Notes: a model not told the origin generated them from the letters alone. DNA of 6,110 nt from Gammaproteobacteria bacterium (GCA_027858635.1 JAQICG010000012.1:1-6110), one strand, 5' to 3'; numbered from the stretch's first letter, positions 1 through 5,993 are shown. Numbers and translations: made by a program.

Positions 1-1262
1 TATTTCACGGCTTCGCGTCGACCGGTTTTGACCAGCGCAGCCATGAGGGCGGCCAGCACCAGAATAGCTTCCACACCTTCGCGCAGCAGAATAATAAAGG
101 AGCCGAAGAAAGCCGCCTCCGCTGACATCTGGTTCGAGCCGATGGCGTTTTTCGCCTCATTGATTAAATCGACCAGTTCTGACTGTAGGCGCTGCATCTG
201 TTCCACATCGCCCTTTTTGGATGCTTCACGAAAATCGATCATCTTTCTCTCGATCTCCAGCTTGAGCTTCTTGTCGATGATCACCAGAGTCGGCTCCGCC
301 AGTTCAAAGCCATCGAGATAGGACGACAGGGCAGCCTTGTAGGCGGCTTCGCTATCACCAGCTCTGGCGTGTTCGAGACTGACGGCCAGCATGGCGATAC
401 TGGTATCGAGGGCGGCATGGTCCGAGACATCCAGAATGGCGGGATTGCTGCGCAGGTAGGCGAGCATGGCTTTGCCGTCGATATTGATGTCTTCGCCCAG
501 CTCTTCTACCCTGGCGTAGGACATGCCCGTCAAGTTAGGCAGGGTCTTGAAGTAATCGCGCAGGTAGCCCTGCTGCCACAAAGACTTGCCGAGTTCACGC
601 TGTGTCTGCGTGGCTGAAAACCGGCTCACGTAGATGGCCAGAGCCCAGCGCTGCTCTTCATCGAGCTGATCAAAAGCCTGCATAGGCGTACCGTCGACGC
701 CAAGCGAAATAGTGTTATACAGATCAAAGATACTGCGACTGTACTGGCGCTTCATGTCGTGAAAATCACTGGGGGGGATGGACTGCTCACTGGCCAGCGG
801 GCCGTCACCATAACCGAGGATGCCGTGACAGGATGAACATTCCGCTTCGTACAAAGCCTGCACCCCGGAAAGGTCGGGCACTTTCATCGGCCCGACTGAA
901 ATATCGTAAGCGGCAATTAAATCCGCCTTGAGCTGCTGAGTGAGCACGGCGATTTTGTCGCCTTCGATGCGGCGGGCAACGCCCAGGCGTATCTGTTCTG
1001 CTTTCTGTACTAATTTGGCTTTTTCTTCATATTTCGGCATGCCCAGAATCAGGTTGCGCAGTTCGCCGGAAAACTCCTGCATTTCGGTGTATTCAACCTC
1101 ATCGACCACTTTGCCGTTTTCAACCGTGGGCGGGTAATCCACGCCGATATAATCCAGCATTTGCACCAGGCGCTGAGAGGGATCGGCTATGGAGACGGCT
1201 GGAGTCAGTGAAAGTACAATGGCTGCCAGAATAGCTAAAGGACGAATATGAGCTAGTAACAT
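1..1262 (-). CDS. Cytochrome c/FTR1-family iron permease, 3' end missing
   Basis: This gene enters from the left edge and its first 420 codons are visible; the stop lies outside. Residues 1-26 look like a Sec signal peptide (MLLAHIRPLAILAAIVLSL, then a cut near ADPSQ), so the next ~350 residues should be periplasmic. A c-type cytochrome domain follows, with haem motif CSSCH at 142-146 and a likely axial Met at 194 (GTPMQAF). Next is a helical region containing YLDGFE (315-320), typical of this family. From about residue 383 the membrane permease begins with GSFIILLREGVEAILVL, which carries the FTR1 signature REGVE (394-398) that binds and passes iron. By family knowledge these proteins take up iron, the haem domain probably serving a redox step. 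The ATG at 1262 is chosen because the signal peptide starts there; only a weak GAAAGA-like ribosome site precedes it. Rep lies upstream on the same strand, but a separate Fur-type promoter sits between them. Confidence 0.93.
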   Translation of the reverse strand, partial: MLLAHIRPLAILAAIVLSLTPAVSIADPSQRLVQMLDYIGVDYPPTVENGKVVDEVEYTEMQEFSGELRNLILGMPKYEEKAKLVQKAEQIRLGVARRIEGDKIAVLTQQLKADLIAAYDISVGPMKVPDLSGVQALYEAECSSCHGILGYGDGPLASEQSIPPSDFHDMKRQYSRSIFDLYNTISLGVDGTPMQAFDQLDEEQRWALAIYVSRFSATQTQRELGKSLWQQGYLRDYFKTLPNLTGMSYARVEELGEDINIDGKAMLAYLRSNPAILDVSDHAALDTSIAMLAVSLEHARAGDSEAAYKAALSSYLDGFELAEPTLVIIDKKLKLEIERKMIDFREASKKGDVEQMQRLQSELVDLINEAKNAIGSNQMSAEAAFFGSFIILLREGVEAILVLAALMAALVKTGRREAVK

Positions 1263-1287
1263 AGTTAGTTAATCTTTCACTTGTAAA

Positions 1288-1308
1288 TGATAATGATTCG
1301 CATTGTCA
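1288..1308 (-). promoter_or_regulatory. Fur box
   Basis: GATAATGATTCGCATTGTC (1289-1307) matches 15 of 19 bases of the classical Fur box GATAATGATAATCATTATC. In the 7-1-7 description there are two overlapping sites offset by 6 bp: 1288-1302 (12 of 14 matches) and 1294-1308 (10 of 14). This is the arrangement expected for two Fur dimers. The arms TGATAATG and CATTGTCA are near-perfect inverted repeats. The box overlaps the -10 of a promoter driving an iron permease, so repression by Fur under iron sufficiency is the natural reading. Confidence 0.87.
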
Positions 1309-1330
1309 TGCATTTGCGCAATTCTGTCAA
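1302..1330 (-). promoter_or_regulatory. Sigma70-like promoter of the iron permease gene
   Basis: Read on the minus strand, a perfect -35 TTGACA (1325-1330) is followed by a 17-bp spacer and GACAAT (1302-1307), which matches four of six bases of the -10 consensus. Transcription would begin near 1295, giving a leader of about 33 nt. The -10 is covered by the Fur box, so iron-loaded Fur would block RNA polymerase. The weak -10 is the uncertain part. Confidence 0.6.
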
Positions 1331-1364
1331 GCGAGCGGTTTCTATATAAGAGCCGAATTTTAAA

Positions 1365-1379
1365 CCATAATCATTGTAA
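1365..1379. promoter_or_regulatory. Possible second, weaker Fur site
   Basis: CCATAATCATTGTAA matches 10 of 14 informative positions of the 7-1-7 Fur pattern (TGATAAT-N-ATTATCA). It lies about 57 bp upstream of the main Fur box, in the otherwise featureless AT-rich gap between the rep stop and the permease promoter. The match is modest and such AT-rich sequence can produce it by chance. Confidence 0.25.
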
Positions 1380-1409
1380 GCATTTGATTTTATAACCCTC
1401 TGTAAACCG

Positions 1410-3422
1410 CTAACCCAGCATCTCCTTCAACCCCGCCAGATGAGAGCGCCCTGTCTCAGGGGTCGACTTGACCGCATGCTTGCCGCCTGACCATTCGATA
1501 TCATCCTGGGGCAGCTCTTCCAGAAAGCGGCTGGGTTCACATGCCACCTTGTCGCCGTAACGTTTACGCATCTGCGCCATGGTCAGACTCAGAGTACGTT
1601 GCGCCCGGGTGATGCCGACGTAGGCCAAGCGTCGCTCCTCTTCGATGCTGTCCTGCTCAATGCTGACCTGATGCGGAATCAGATCTTCCTCGAACCCCAC
1701 CAGAAAGACGTGCGGAAACTCCAGTCCCATGGCCGCGTGCAGGGTCATCAGCATGACCGCATCCTGCGCCTTGTCATCCTCCTTGCGCTGCAAAATATCC
1801 ATCAGCGCCAGCCGCGACATCAGCTCCGCCACCCCCGCCTCGGGATCCTTGGTCTGAAGTCGAGACACCCACTCCATCAGCTCCAGCACATTGGCCCAGC
1901 GACGCTCGGCGGTTTCCACATCCGGGCTCTGTTCCAACAGCCAGGTTTCGTAACCCAGGTCATCGAGCAGCTGGCGGGTGATGACAGTGGCCGGTTCATC
2001 TTCAGCGCGATCGGCCAGACGTAACAGCCAGTCGCAAAACTGGCTCAGATTCCTGGCGGCGGAGGCCGAGAGGAGGCTCTGCACGCCGACTTCACCGCAG
2101 GCGGTGAGCAGGCTAACTTCGCGATTAACCGCGTACTTACTAAGCTTTTCCAGCGTCGCCGGGCCGATGTTGCGGCGCGGGGTGTTGATCACCCGCAAAA
2201 ACGCGGCGTCATCATCGGGGTTAGCGAGCAGGCGCAGATAGGAGACCACATCCTTGATTTCGGTGCGCTCGAAAAACGAGATGCCGCCGCTGACCACGTA
2301 GGGAATGTTCATAGCGCGCAGGTAGGTTTCAAAAATGCGCGCCTGAAAGTTGCCGCGATACAAAATCGCATAATGCTCGTATTTGGTGGCGTTCTGGATT
2401 TTGTGCGATTGCAGTTCGATACAAACCCGCTCGCCTTCATCCTCGGCGCTGTTGCAGTGGATCACCCGCACCGGGTCGCCATAACCCAGATCGCTCCACA
2501 GGCGCTTCTCATAAACATGCGGATTATTTTTGATCAGCTCGTTGGCGACCTTGAGAATACGCCCGGTGGAACGGTAGTTCTGTTCCAGCTTGATCAGCTC
2601 CAGATCGGGAAAATCTTTCGACAGTTGCTCCAGATTCTCCGGCCGCGCGCCGCGCCAGGCGTACACCGACTGATCGTCATCGCCCACTGCGGTAAGGCAG
2701 CGGCGGCGATCGGCCAGCATTTTCACCAGCTGGTACTGCATGGCATTGGTGTCCTGATACTCATCCACCAGCAGGTAATGAATGCGGTTCTGCCAGGCTT
2801 CCAGAATGTCCGGGCGCTGCATAAACAGGTGCGCGGTCTGCAAAATCAGGTCGTCCAGATCAAAAGCATTGTAGGCGTGCAGCTGGCGCTGGTATTTCAC
2901 GTAGATTTTGGCGAACTGTAACTGCCGATCATCGGTGGCGATGGACGATGCCTGCTCGGGCATGATGCCGTCATTCTTCCAGGTGGAAATCTGCGATTGC
3001 GCCTGACTGGCCAGATCCAGGCCGCGATCGCCGCTGCCGCGCAACAGCTCTTGAAGGGTGGAGATGCTGTCCGCCTGCGCGAACACCGAAAATCCGGCCT
3101 TATAATCTAGCGCGACGTATTCCTTATGCAGAATATTCAGCGCCAGACGGTGAAAGGTCGATACCCTCAACCCTCTGGACCCCTTCTTGCCGGTGAGCTT
3201 TTTGACGCGTTTCTTCATCTCTTCGGCGGCCTTATTGGTGAACGTCACCGCCGCGATGCGGTTTGCCGCAATGCCACAGGGACCGATAAGATAGGCGATT
3301 TTTTCGGTAATCACGCGGGTCTTACCACTGCCCGCCCCCGCCAGCACCAGCATCGGGCCGTCTATAGTACGGACTGCTTTAGCCTGCTGGGGGTTTAATT
3401 TTGGTGTGTTAGATGTGTTCAA
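1410..3422 (-). CDS. rep: ATP-dependent DNA helicase Rep (superfamily 1A, 3'-5')
   Basis: This is a complete 670-aa protein, almost the length of E. coli Rep (673), and close to it throughout. Rep translocates 3'-5' on single-stranded DNA, clears proteins ahead of the replisome and helps restart forks. Helicase motifs appear in order: Walker A GAGSGKT (29-35), Ia AAVTFTNKAA (57-66), STFH (88-91), II VDEYQD (219-224), III VGDDDQSVYAWRGA (246-259), IV QNYRS (281-285), V (559-569) and VI VGITRAQ (602-608, arginine finger R606). Motif V is odd: it reads LHAAMGLEF, with Met565 where Rep/UvrD/PcrA proteins normally have Lys. The C-terminus keeps the Rep-like SHLAGLKEML but lacks the last basic residues of E. 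coli Rep, a region known there to contact DnaB. The start is TTG at 3422: it has an AGGAAG site 5 bp upstream, no in-frame ATG lies nearby, and it places KLNPQQ where Rep begins. PcrA/UvrD is less likely from length and sequence. Confidence 0.95.
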   Translation of the reverse strand: MNTSNTPKLNPQQAKAVRTIDGPMLVLAGAGSGKTRVITEKIAYLIGPCGIAANRIAAVTFTNKAAEEMKKRVKKLTGKKGSRGLRVSTFHRLALNILHKEYVALDYKAGFSVFAQADSISTLQELLRGSGDRGLDLASQAQSQISTWKNDGIMPEQASSIATDDRQLQFAKIYVKYQRQLHAYNAFDLDDLILQTAHLFMQRPDILEAWQNRIHYLLVDEYQDTNAMQYQLVKMLADRRRCLTAVGDDDQSVYAWRGARPENLEQLSKDFPDLELIKLEQNYRSTGRILKVANELIKNNPHVYEKRLWSDLGYGDPVRVIHCNSAEDEGERVCIELQSHKIQNATKYEHYAILYRGNFQARIFETYLRAMNIPYVVSGGISFFERTEIKDVVSYLRLLANPDDDAAFLRVINTPRRNIGPATLEKLSKYAVNREVSLLTACGEVGVQSLLSASAARNLSQFCDWLLRLADRAEDEPATVITRQLLDDLGYETWLLEQSPDVETAERRWANVLELMEWVSRLQTKDPEAGVAELMSRLALMDILQRKEDDKAQDAVMLMTLHAAMGLEFPHVFLVGFEEDLIPHQVSIEQDSIEEERRLAYVGITRAQRTLSLTMAQMRKRYGDKVACEPSRFLEELPQDDIEWSGGKHAVKSTPETGRSHLAGLKEMLG

Positions 3423-3427
3423 TGGAG

Positions 3428-3433
3428 CTTCCT
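3428..3433 (-). promoter_or_regulatory. Ribosome binding site fixing the TTG start of rep
   Basis: On the minus strand AGGAAG lies 5 bp before the TTG at 3422. It is the only good Shine-Dalgarno match near the start, and no in-frame ATG or GTG lies just upstream, so it decides the unusual start codon. Confidence 0.7.
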
Positions 3434-3447
3434 GAAATGAGGCGCCT

Positions 3448-3475
3448 ATTGTACCGGCTGGAGAGCGATTGTCAT
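3448..3475 (-). promoter_or_regulatory. Sigma70-like promoter of rep
   Basis: On the minus strand ATGACA (3470-3475, five of six with TTGACA) is separated by 16 bp from TACAAT (3448-3453, five of six with TATAAT). Transcription would start near 3441, leaving a leader of about 20 nt that contains the AGGAAG site. It is divergent from ampD. Confidence 0.55.
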
Positions 3476-3491
3476 TACTGCAAAATGGGGG

Positions 3492-3523
3492 ATTGATTTA
3501 TTTATCATCGGCAGGAAATCAAT
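3492..3523. repeat. 8-bp inverted repeat in the rep/ampD divergent region
   Basis: ATTGATTT (3492-3499) and AAATCAAT (3516-3523) are perfect inverted copies with a 16-bp centre. They lie upstream of both the rep and ampD promoters, so a regulator site is possible. In AT-rich DNA an 8-bp match of this kind may be chance. Nothing else in the 197-bp gap from 3423 to 3619 was recognised apart from the promoter elements listed separately. Confidence 0.25.
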
Positions 3524-3607
3524 AATGGACAGTTATGACAATAAAATCAGCTCAACAGATGAATTCAATTACCATCCGAGCGGCAGGCGAGACTCGCTCA
3601 CAACCAC

Positions 3608-3613
3608 TATAAT
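3608..3613 (+). promoter_or_regulatory. -10 element of ampD, placed for a leaderless mRNA
   Basis: A perfect TATAAT ends 6 bp before the ampD ATG. With standard spacing the transcript would start at 3620, the A of the start codon. No Shine-Dalgarno sequence is present in the bases before the ATG (AATCAGCCC). The -35 region (around 3585-3590, AGGCGA) is poor. A small perfect palindrome, GCGAG-A-CTCGC (3587-3597), sits in the spacer and could be an operator. The -10 could also be fortuitous, with the true promoter further upstream. Confidence 0.45.
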
Positions 3614-3619
3614 CAGCCC

Positions 3620-4168
3620 ATGCAGATAAATACCGAAACCGGCCTGATCGAAAACGCCCTCTACACCGCTTCGCCGAATGTCGATGACCGCCCGGCGGAC
3701 GCGGATATCGACCTGGTCGTGGTGCACTCCCTCAGCCTGCCGCCGGGTGAGTATGGCGGGCCGTGGATCGAAAAGCTGTTCACCAACCAGTTGCCCGCCG
3801 AGGCGCACCCCTATTTTGCGGAAATTTATCAGATGAAGGTTTCCGCCCACGTGCTGATCCGCCGCGATGGCACGGTGCAGCAGTTTGTGCCCTTCCATCA
3901 ACGCGCCTGGCATGCCGGACAGTCCTGTTATCAGGGCCGCGATACCTGCAATGATTTTTCCATTGGCAACGAGCTCGAAGGCAGCGATGACTCGGCCTTC
4001 GAAGCGATACAGTACCAGCAACTGGCGGCGCTGATCGAGGCGCTGAACGCCGGCTACCCCAACATCAGCAAAACCCGGCTGGCCGGTCACAGCGACATTG
4101 CCCCGGGGCGCAAAACCGACCCCGGCAGCGGTTTCGACTGGGATCGGCTCAAAACCCTGCTCGCTTAA
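3620..4168 (+). CDS. ampD: 1,6-anhydro-N-acetylmuramyl-L-alanine amidase AmpD
   Basis: This 182-aa protein matches E. coli AmpD (183 aa) along its whole length. AmpD is a cytoplasmic zinc amidase that removes the peptide from anhydro-muropeptides during cell-wall recycling. Where AmpR is present, this lowers the signal that induces AmpC beta-lactamase. Zinc ligands by alignment are H36 (VVVHSLSLPPGE), H157 (AGHSDIAPGRKTDPG) and D167; the catalytic pair is E118 and K165. Other family blocks are GGPWI (46-50), VSAHVLIRRDG (74-84) and RAWHAG (95-100). No signal peptide is seen, as expected. Residue 117, just before the catalytic Glu, is Asn (IGNELEG), where E. coli has Ile. The ATG is supported by matching N-terminal length and by an in-frame stop upstream with no other start between. 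There is no ribosome site; the mRNA may be leaderless. ampE follows after a 209-bp gap holding a repeat. Confidence 0.96.
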   Translation: MQINTETGLIENALYTASPNVDDRPADADIDLVVVHSLSLPPGEYGGPWIEKLFTNQLPAEAHPYFAEIYQMKVSAHVLIRRDGTVQQFVPFHQRAWHAGQSCYQGRDTCNDFSIGNELEGSDDSAFEAIQYQQLAALIEALNAGYPNISKTRLAGHSDIAPGRKTDPGSGFDWDRLKTLLA

Positions 4169-4172
4169 AACA

Positions 4173-4302
4173 TAGTTGGCAGTAAAAGTTTAGATGCCCG
4201 GACAGAACTTGCAAGCCTGCATACACTGCCTCCTCTCCCACTGGGGCGGTATCTTTCAAAAAGCATTTTTATTTTTGGCCTTTAACTGCCAACTGCCAAC
4301 TA
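4173..4302. repeat. MITE-like element with AGTTGGCAGT inverted ends
   Basis: The ampD-ampE gap carries terminal inverted repeats. TAGTTGGCAGT (4173-4183) is the exact reverse complement of ACTGCCAACTA (4292-4302). In a second register 4174-4188 pairs with 4280-4294 at 14 of 15 positions, because the right end holds a 7-bp tandem repeat (AACTGCC twice, then AACT, 4284-4301). Each outer boundary is a TA dinucleotide, as IS630/Tc1-type elements leave, though two bases prove little. The ~100-bp interior has no ORF. It contains a 6-bp stem with one G-U pair (ACTGCC 4225-4230 with GGCGGT 4245-4250) and a T-rich run at 4265-4276, but no clean terminator. A degenerate mobile element or a structured RNA between two genes are both possible. 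Confidence 0.5.
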
Positions 4303-4377
4303 ATCACTTCCCGGGGCACTATTAAAATAAGTGAGTAATGCTATCATCTGCGCAACCTTCAACTAAATAACAAAAAT

Positions 4378-5223
4378 ATGGCTCTTATCTCTATTATTCT
4401 CAGCTTGATGCTCGATCACAGTTTTCGTAACCAGCACCATTGGCGCGATCTGTCTTGGTTCGAGCGCTATACCCTGCGCATTCATAACACTCTCAAAACC
4501 GATAACGCCTGGTTTAAATTAGCCGCCGTGCTGGCGCCGCCTTTGCTGGTGTTCGCCCTGTTACAGCTGGCTTTATTCGATGTTTCCTGGGGATTTTTTT
4601 ACTTTCTGTTCAGTATCGCGGTGCTGTTCTACTGCCTGGGACCGGACAGCCTGAGCAACGACATTGACGCCTATCTGGATGCCCGCAGTCTGGGTGATGA
4701 TGACGAAGCGCTGCATTATGCCAGCCTACTCACCGGTCGCCCGGCTTCACCCTCGCCCGATCAACAAATCTCGGATGTCACCCACGCTATTCTCAGCATG
4801 GTTAACGAACGCGTGTTCTCGTTGTTATTCTGGTTCGTGCTGCTCGGCCCCCTGGGTGCAGTGCTGTACCACCTGATCACCCATCTGAGCAAACAGGCTA
4901 ATGTAGCCGCATCGTTACGCGACGTCGCCGCGCTCATCCAGGCAAGCATGGCCTGGGCACCGGCGCGTTTACTGGTCATCGGCTACGCCCTGACCGGCCA
5001 TTTTGATGGCGCCGTGCACGCCTATCAGAATCGCCCCCACGAGGAAGATATTGGACTCTCCAATTACGATGTATTGGTCAACACCGGCATGGGCGCTTTG
5101 CGCGATCAGGAATGCAGTGATGAAATCTCCTGCATTCGCTCTGCCCGCAGCCTGGTTACCCGCTCGATTCTGGTCTGGATTGCCATGCTGGCTTTGCTGA
5201 CACTGGGCGGCTGGCTGGGTTAA
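4378..5223 (+). CDS. ampE: AmpE inner-membrane protein (CobD/CbiB superfamily)
   Basis: This 281-aa protein matches E. coli AmpE (284 aa) in length, layout and position next to ampD. AmpE is a cytoplasmic-membrane protein historically linked to beta-lactamase regulation; its biochemical role is not settled. Likely membrane segments are residues 47-67, 70-88, 146-169, about 193-208 and 263-280, separated by a polar loop (89-143). The block NERVFSLLFWFVLLGPLGA (143-161) and the WAPARL motif (193-198) are characteristic of the AmpE/CobD superfamily. The N-terminus (MALISIILSLMLDHSF) aligns with that of E. coli AmpE and supports the ATG at 4378. No Shine-Dalgarno sequence precedes it, only A-rich DNA. 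A TATCAT at 4342-4347 could be a -10 but lacks a good -35. The gap to ampD suggests ampE may have its own promoter. The next gene starts 22 bp after the stop. Confidence 0.88.
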   Translation: MALISIILSLMLDHSFRNQHHWRDLSWFERYTLRIHNTLKTDNAWFKLAAVLAPPLLVFALLQLALFDVSWGFFYFLFSIAVLFYCLGPDSLSNDIDAYLDARSLGDDDEALHYASLLTGRPASPSPDQQISDVTHAILSMVNERVFSLLFWFVLLGPLGAVLYHLITHLSKQANVAASLRDVAALIQASMAWAPARLLVIGYALTGHFDGAVHAYQNRPHEEDIGLSNYDVLVNTGMGALRDQECSDEISCIRSARSLVTRSILVWIAMLALLTLGGWLG

Positions 5224-5236
5224 GCAGGGATTCTGT

Positions 5237-5241
5237 AGGTG
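5237..5241 (+). promoter_or_regulatory. Ribosome binding site of the phosphatase gene
   Basis: AGGTG lies 4 bp before the ATG at 5246, inside the 22-bp gap after ampE. It is the only plus-strand gene here with a visible Shine-Dalgarno match, which fits translation from an internal position on an ampE transcript. Confidence 0.55.
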
Positions 5242-5245
5242 CACT

Positions 5246-5830
5246 ATGACCCGAATTGATCTAATACGCCACGGCGAACCCGAAGGCGGTCGCCGTTATC
5301 GTGGTTACGGCGTCAACGACCCGCTCACCGAAAAAGGCTGGCAGCAGATGTGGGCTTCGATACCCGAAACACCCGACTGGGAGATCATCGTCTCCTCGCC
5401 GCTGGCGCGCTGTCTGGATTTCGCCCAGGCGCTGGCGGCAAAAACCGGCGCCACCTGCATCGTTGAAGAGGCGATGAAAGAGATCGGCTTCGGTGTCTGG
5501 GAAGGCCTGACCCCAGAAGAGATTCTCGCCCAGGACAGCCAGGCGCTGGATCATTTCTATGCAGATCCCGTGCACAACCGCCCCGAAGGCGCTGAAGATC
5601 TGGATGCTTTTTCACAACGCGTCTGGCAGGCCTATCTGGCGATTGCCGAAGCCCACAAAGGCAAACACATTCTCATCGTCGGCCACGCCGGTGTAGCCCG
5701 CGCCCTCACCGCCAACGTGCTCAACATGTCACTGGATGACGTCTACAGCAAACTCAGCGTGGAATACGCCGCCATTGTCTCCACCGTAATCAACAACGAC
5801 GCGCCGCCGAAACTGGTGATCAGGGCTTAG
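5246..5830 (+). CDS. Histidine phosphatase (phosphoglycerate mutase/CobC-like)
   Basis: This 194-aa protein belongs to the histidine phosphatase superfamily, branch 1. The phosphoacceptor is H9 in LIRHGEP (6-12) with R8. R55 (SSPLAR, 50-55), E79 in the MKEIGFGVWEG block (77-87) and H147 in VGHAG (145-149) complete the usual active site. The E-x-x-F-G-x-W-E-G block and the length are those of CobC (alpha-ribazole phosphatase) and small phosphoserine/sugar-phosphate phosphatases. The substrate cannot be told from sequence, and no cobalamin genes are visible, so I give no gene name. It is probably cytoplasmic, as no signal peptide is present. It is very likely co-transcribed with ampE, 22 bp upstream. 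The reading frame is intact and all catalytic residues are present. A large palindrome follows 41 bp after the stop. Confidence 0.9.
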   Translation: MTRIDLIRHGEPEGGRRYRGYGVNDPLTEKGWQQMWASIPETPDWEIIVSSPLARCLDFAQALAAKTGATCIVEEAMKEIGFGVWEGLTPEEILAQDSQALDHFYADPVHNRPEGAEDLDAFSQRVWQAYLAIAEAHKGKHILIVGHAGVARALTANVLNMSLDDVYSKLSVEYAAIVSTVINNDAPPKLVIRA

Positions 5831-5871
5831 ATACAGTTGGCCGTTTATTGGTGCATTTTGATATAAGGGAT

Positions 5872-5991
5872 AAAAAGCTGTTCACCGCAGAGGCGCAGAG
5901 AGCGCAGAGAAAACCTAATTCTTAATAGTTGTTTGTGCAAAGCACAAATAAAACCTCTGCGTTCTCTGCGCCTCTGCGGTGAATGCTTTTT
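5872..5991. repeat. CGCAGAG-type palindromic element, likely bidirectional terminator
   Basis: Arm 5881-5909 (starting TTCACCGCAGAGGCGCAGAG) and arm 5955-5983 are inverted copies that agree at 28 of 29 positions. The symmetry extends outward with one indel to AAAAAGC (5872-5878) and GCTTTTT (5985-5991). A second perfect hairpin sits in the centre: TTTGTGC (5932-5938), loop AAA, GCACAAA (5942-5948). Each arm contains three copies of a GCAGAG unit. From memory, this CCGCAGAG/CGCAGAG palindrome recurs in intergenic regions of many bacteria and creates spurious ORFs on both strands. It fits a non-autonomous mobile or REP-like repeat, but no target-site duplication is visible. It lies between convergent genes, 2 bp from the stop of the right-hand one, and each strand's hairpin ends in a T run, so terminator use is plausible. 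Confidence 0.8.
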
Positions 5992-5993
5992 CA

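Noticed and set aside
1334..1411. AGCGGTTT (1334-1341) and AAACCGCT (1404-1411), an inverted pair flanking the rep-permease gap
   Set aside because: Only 8 bp with about 62 bp between and no T run, so it is not a terminator and may well be chance. No clear rep terminator was found.
2373..2921. 182-aa plus-strand frame opposite rep
   Set aside because: It is antisense to conserved helicase motifs II-IV. The composition is explained by reverse reading of rep, and no independent features support it.
1302..3542. ATGACAAT-like octamer seen in three non-coding places (near 1302, 3468 and 3535)
   Set aside because: Two copies are explained by promoter or Fur elements. Three loose matches in AT-rich gaps do not make a repeat family.
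3569..4090. 173-aa minus-strand frame opposite ampD
   Set aside because: It lies wholly antisense to a strongly recognisable AmpD, shows no family motif, and has no promoter or ribosome site. It is a shadow of GC-rich coding sequence.
5881..5983. Possible CRISPR-like array because of repeated GCAGAG units
   Set aside because: The repeats are inverted arms of one palindrome with short internal units. There are no regularly spaced direct repeats or spacers and no cas genes.
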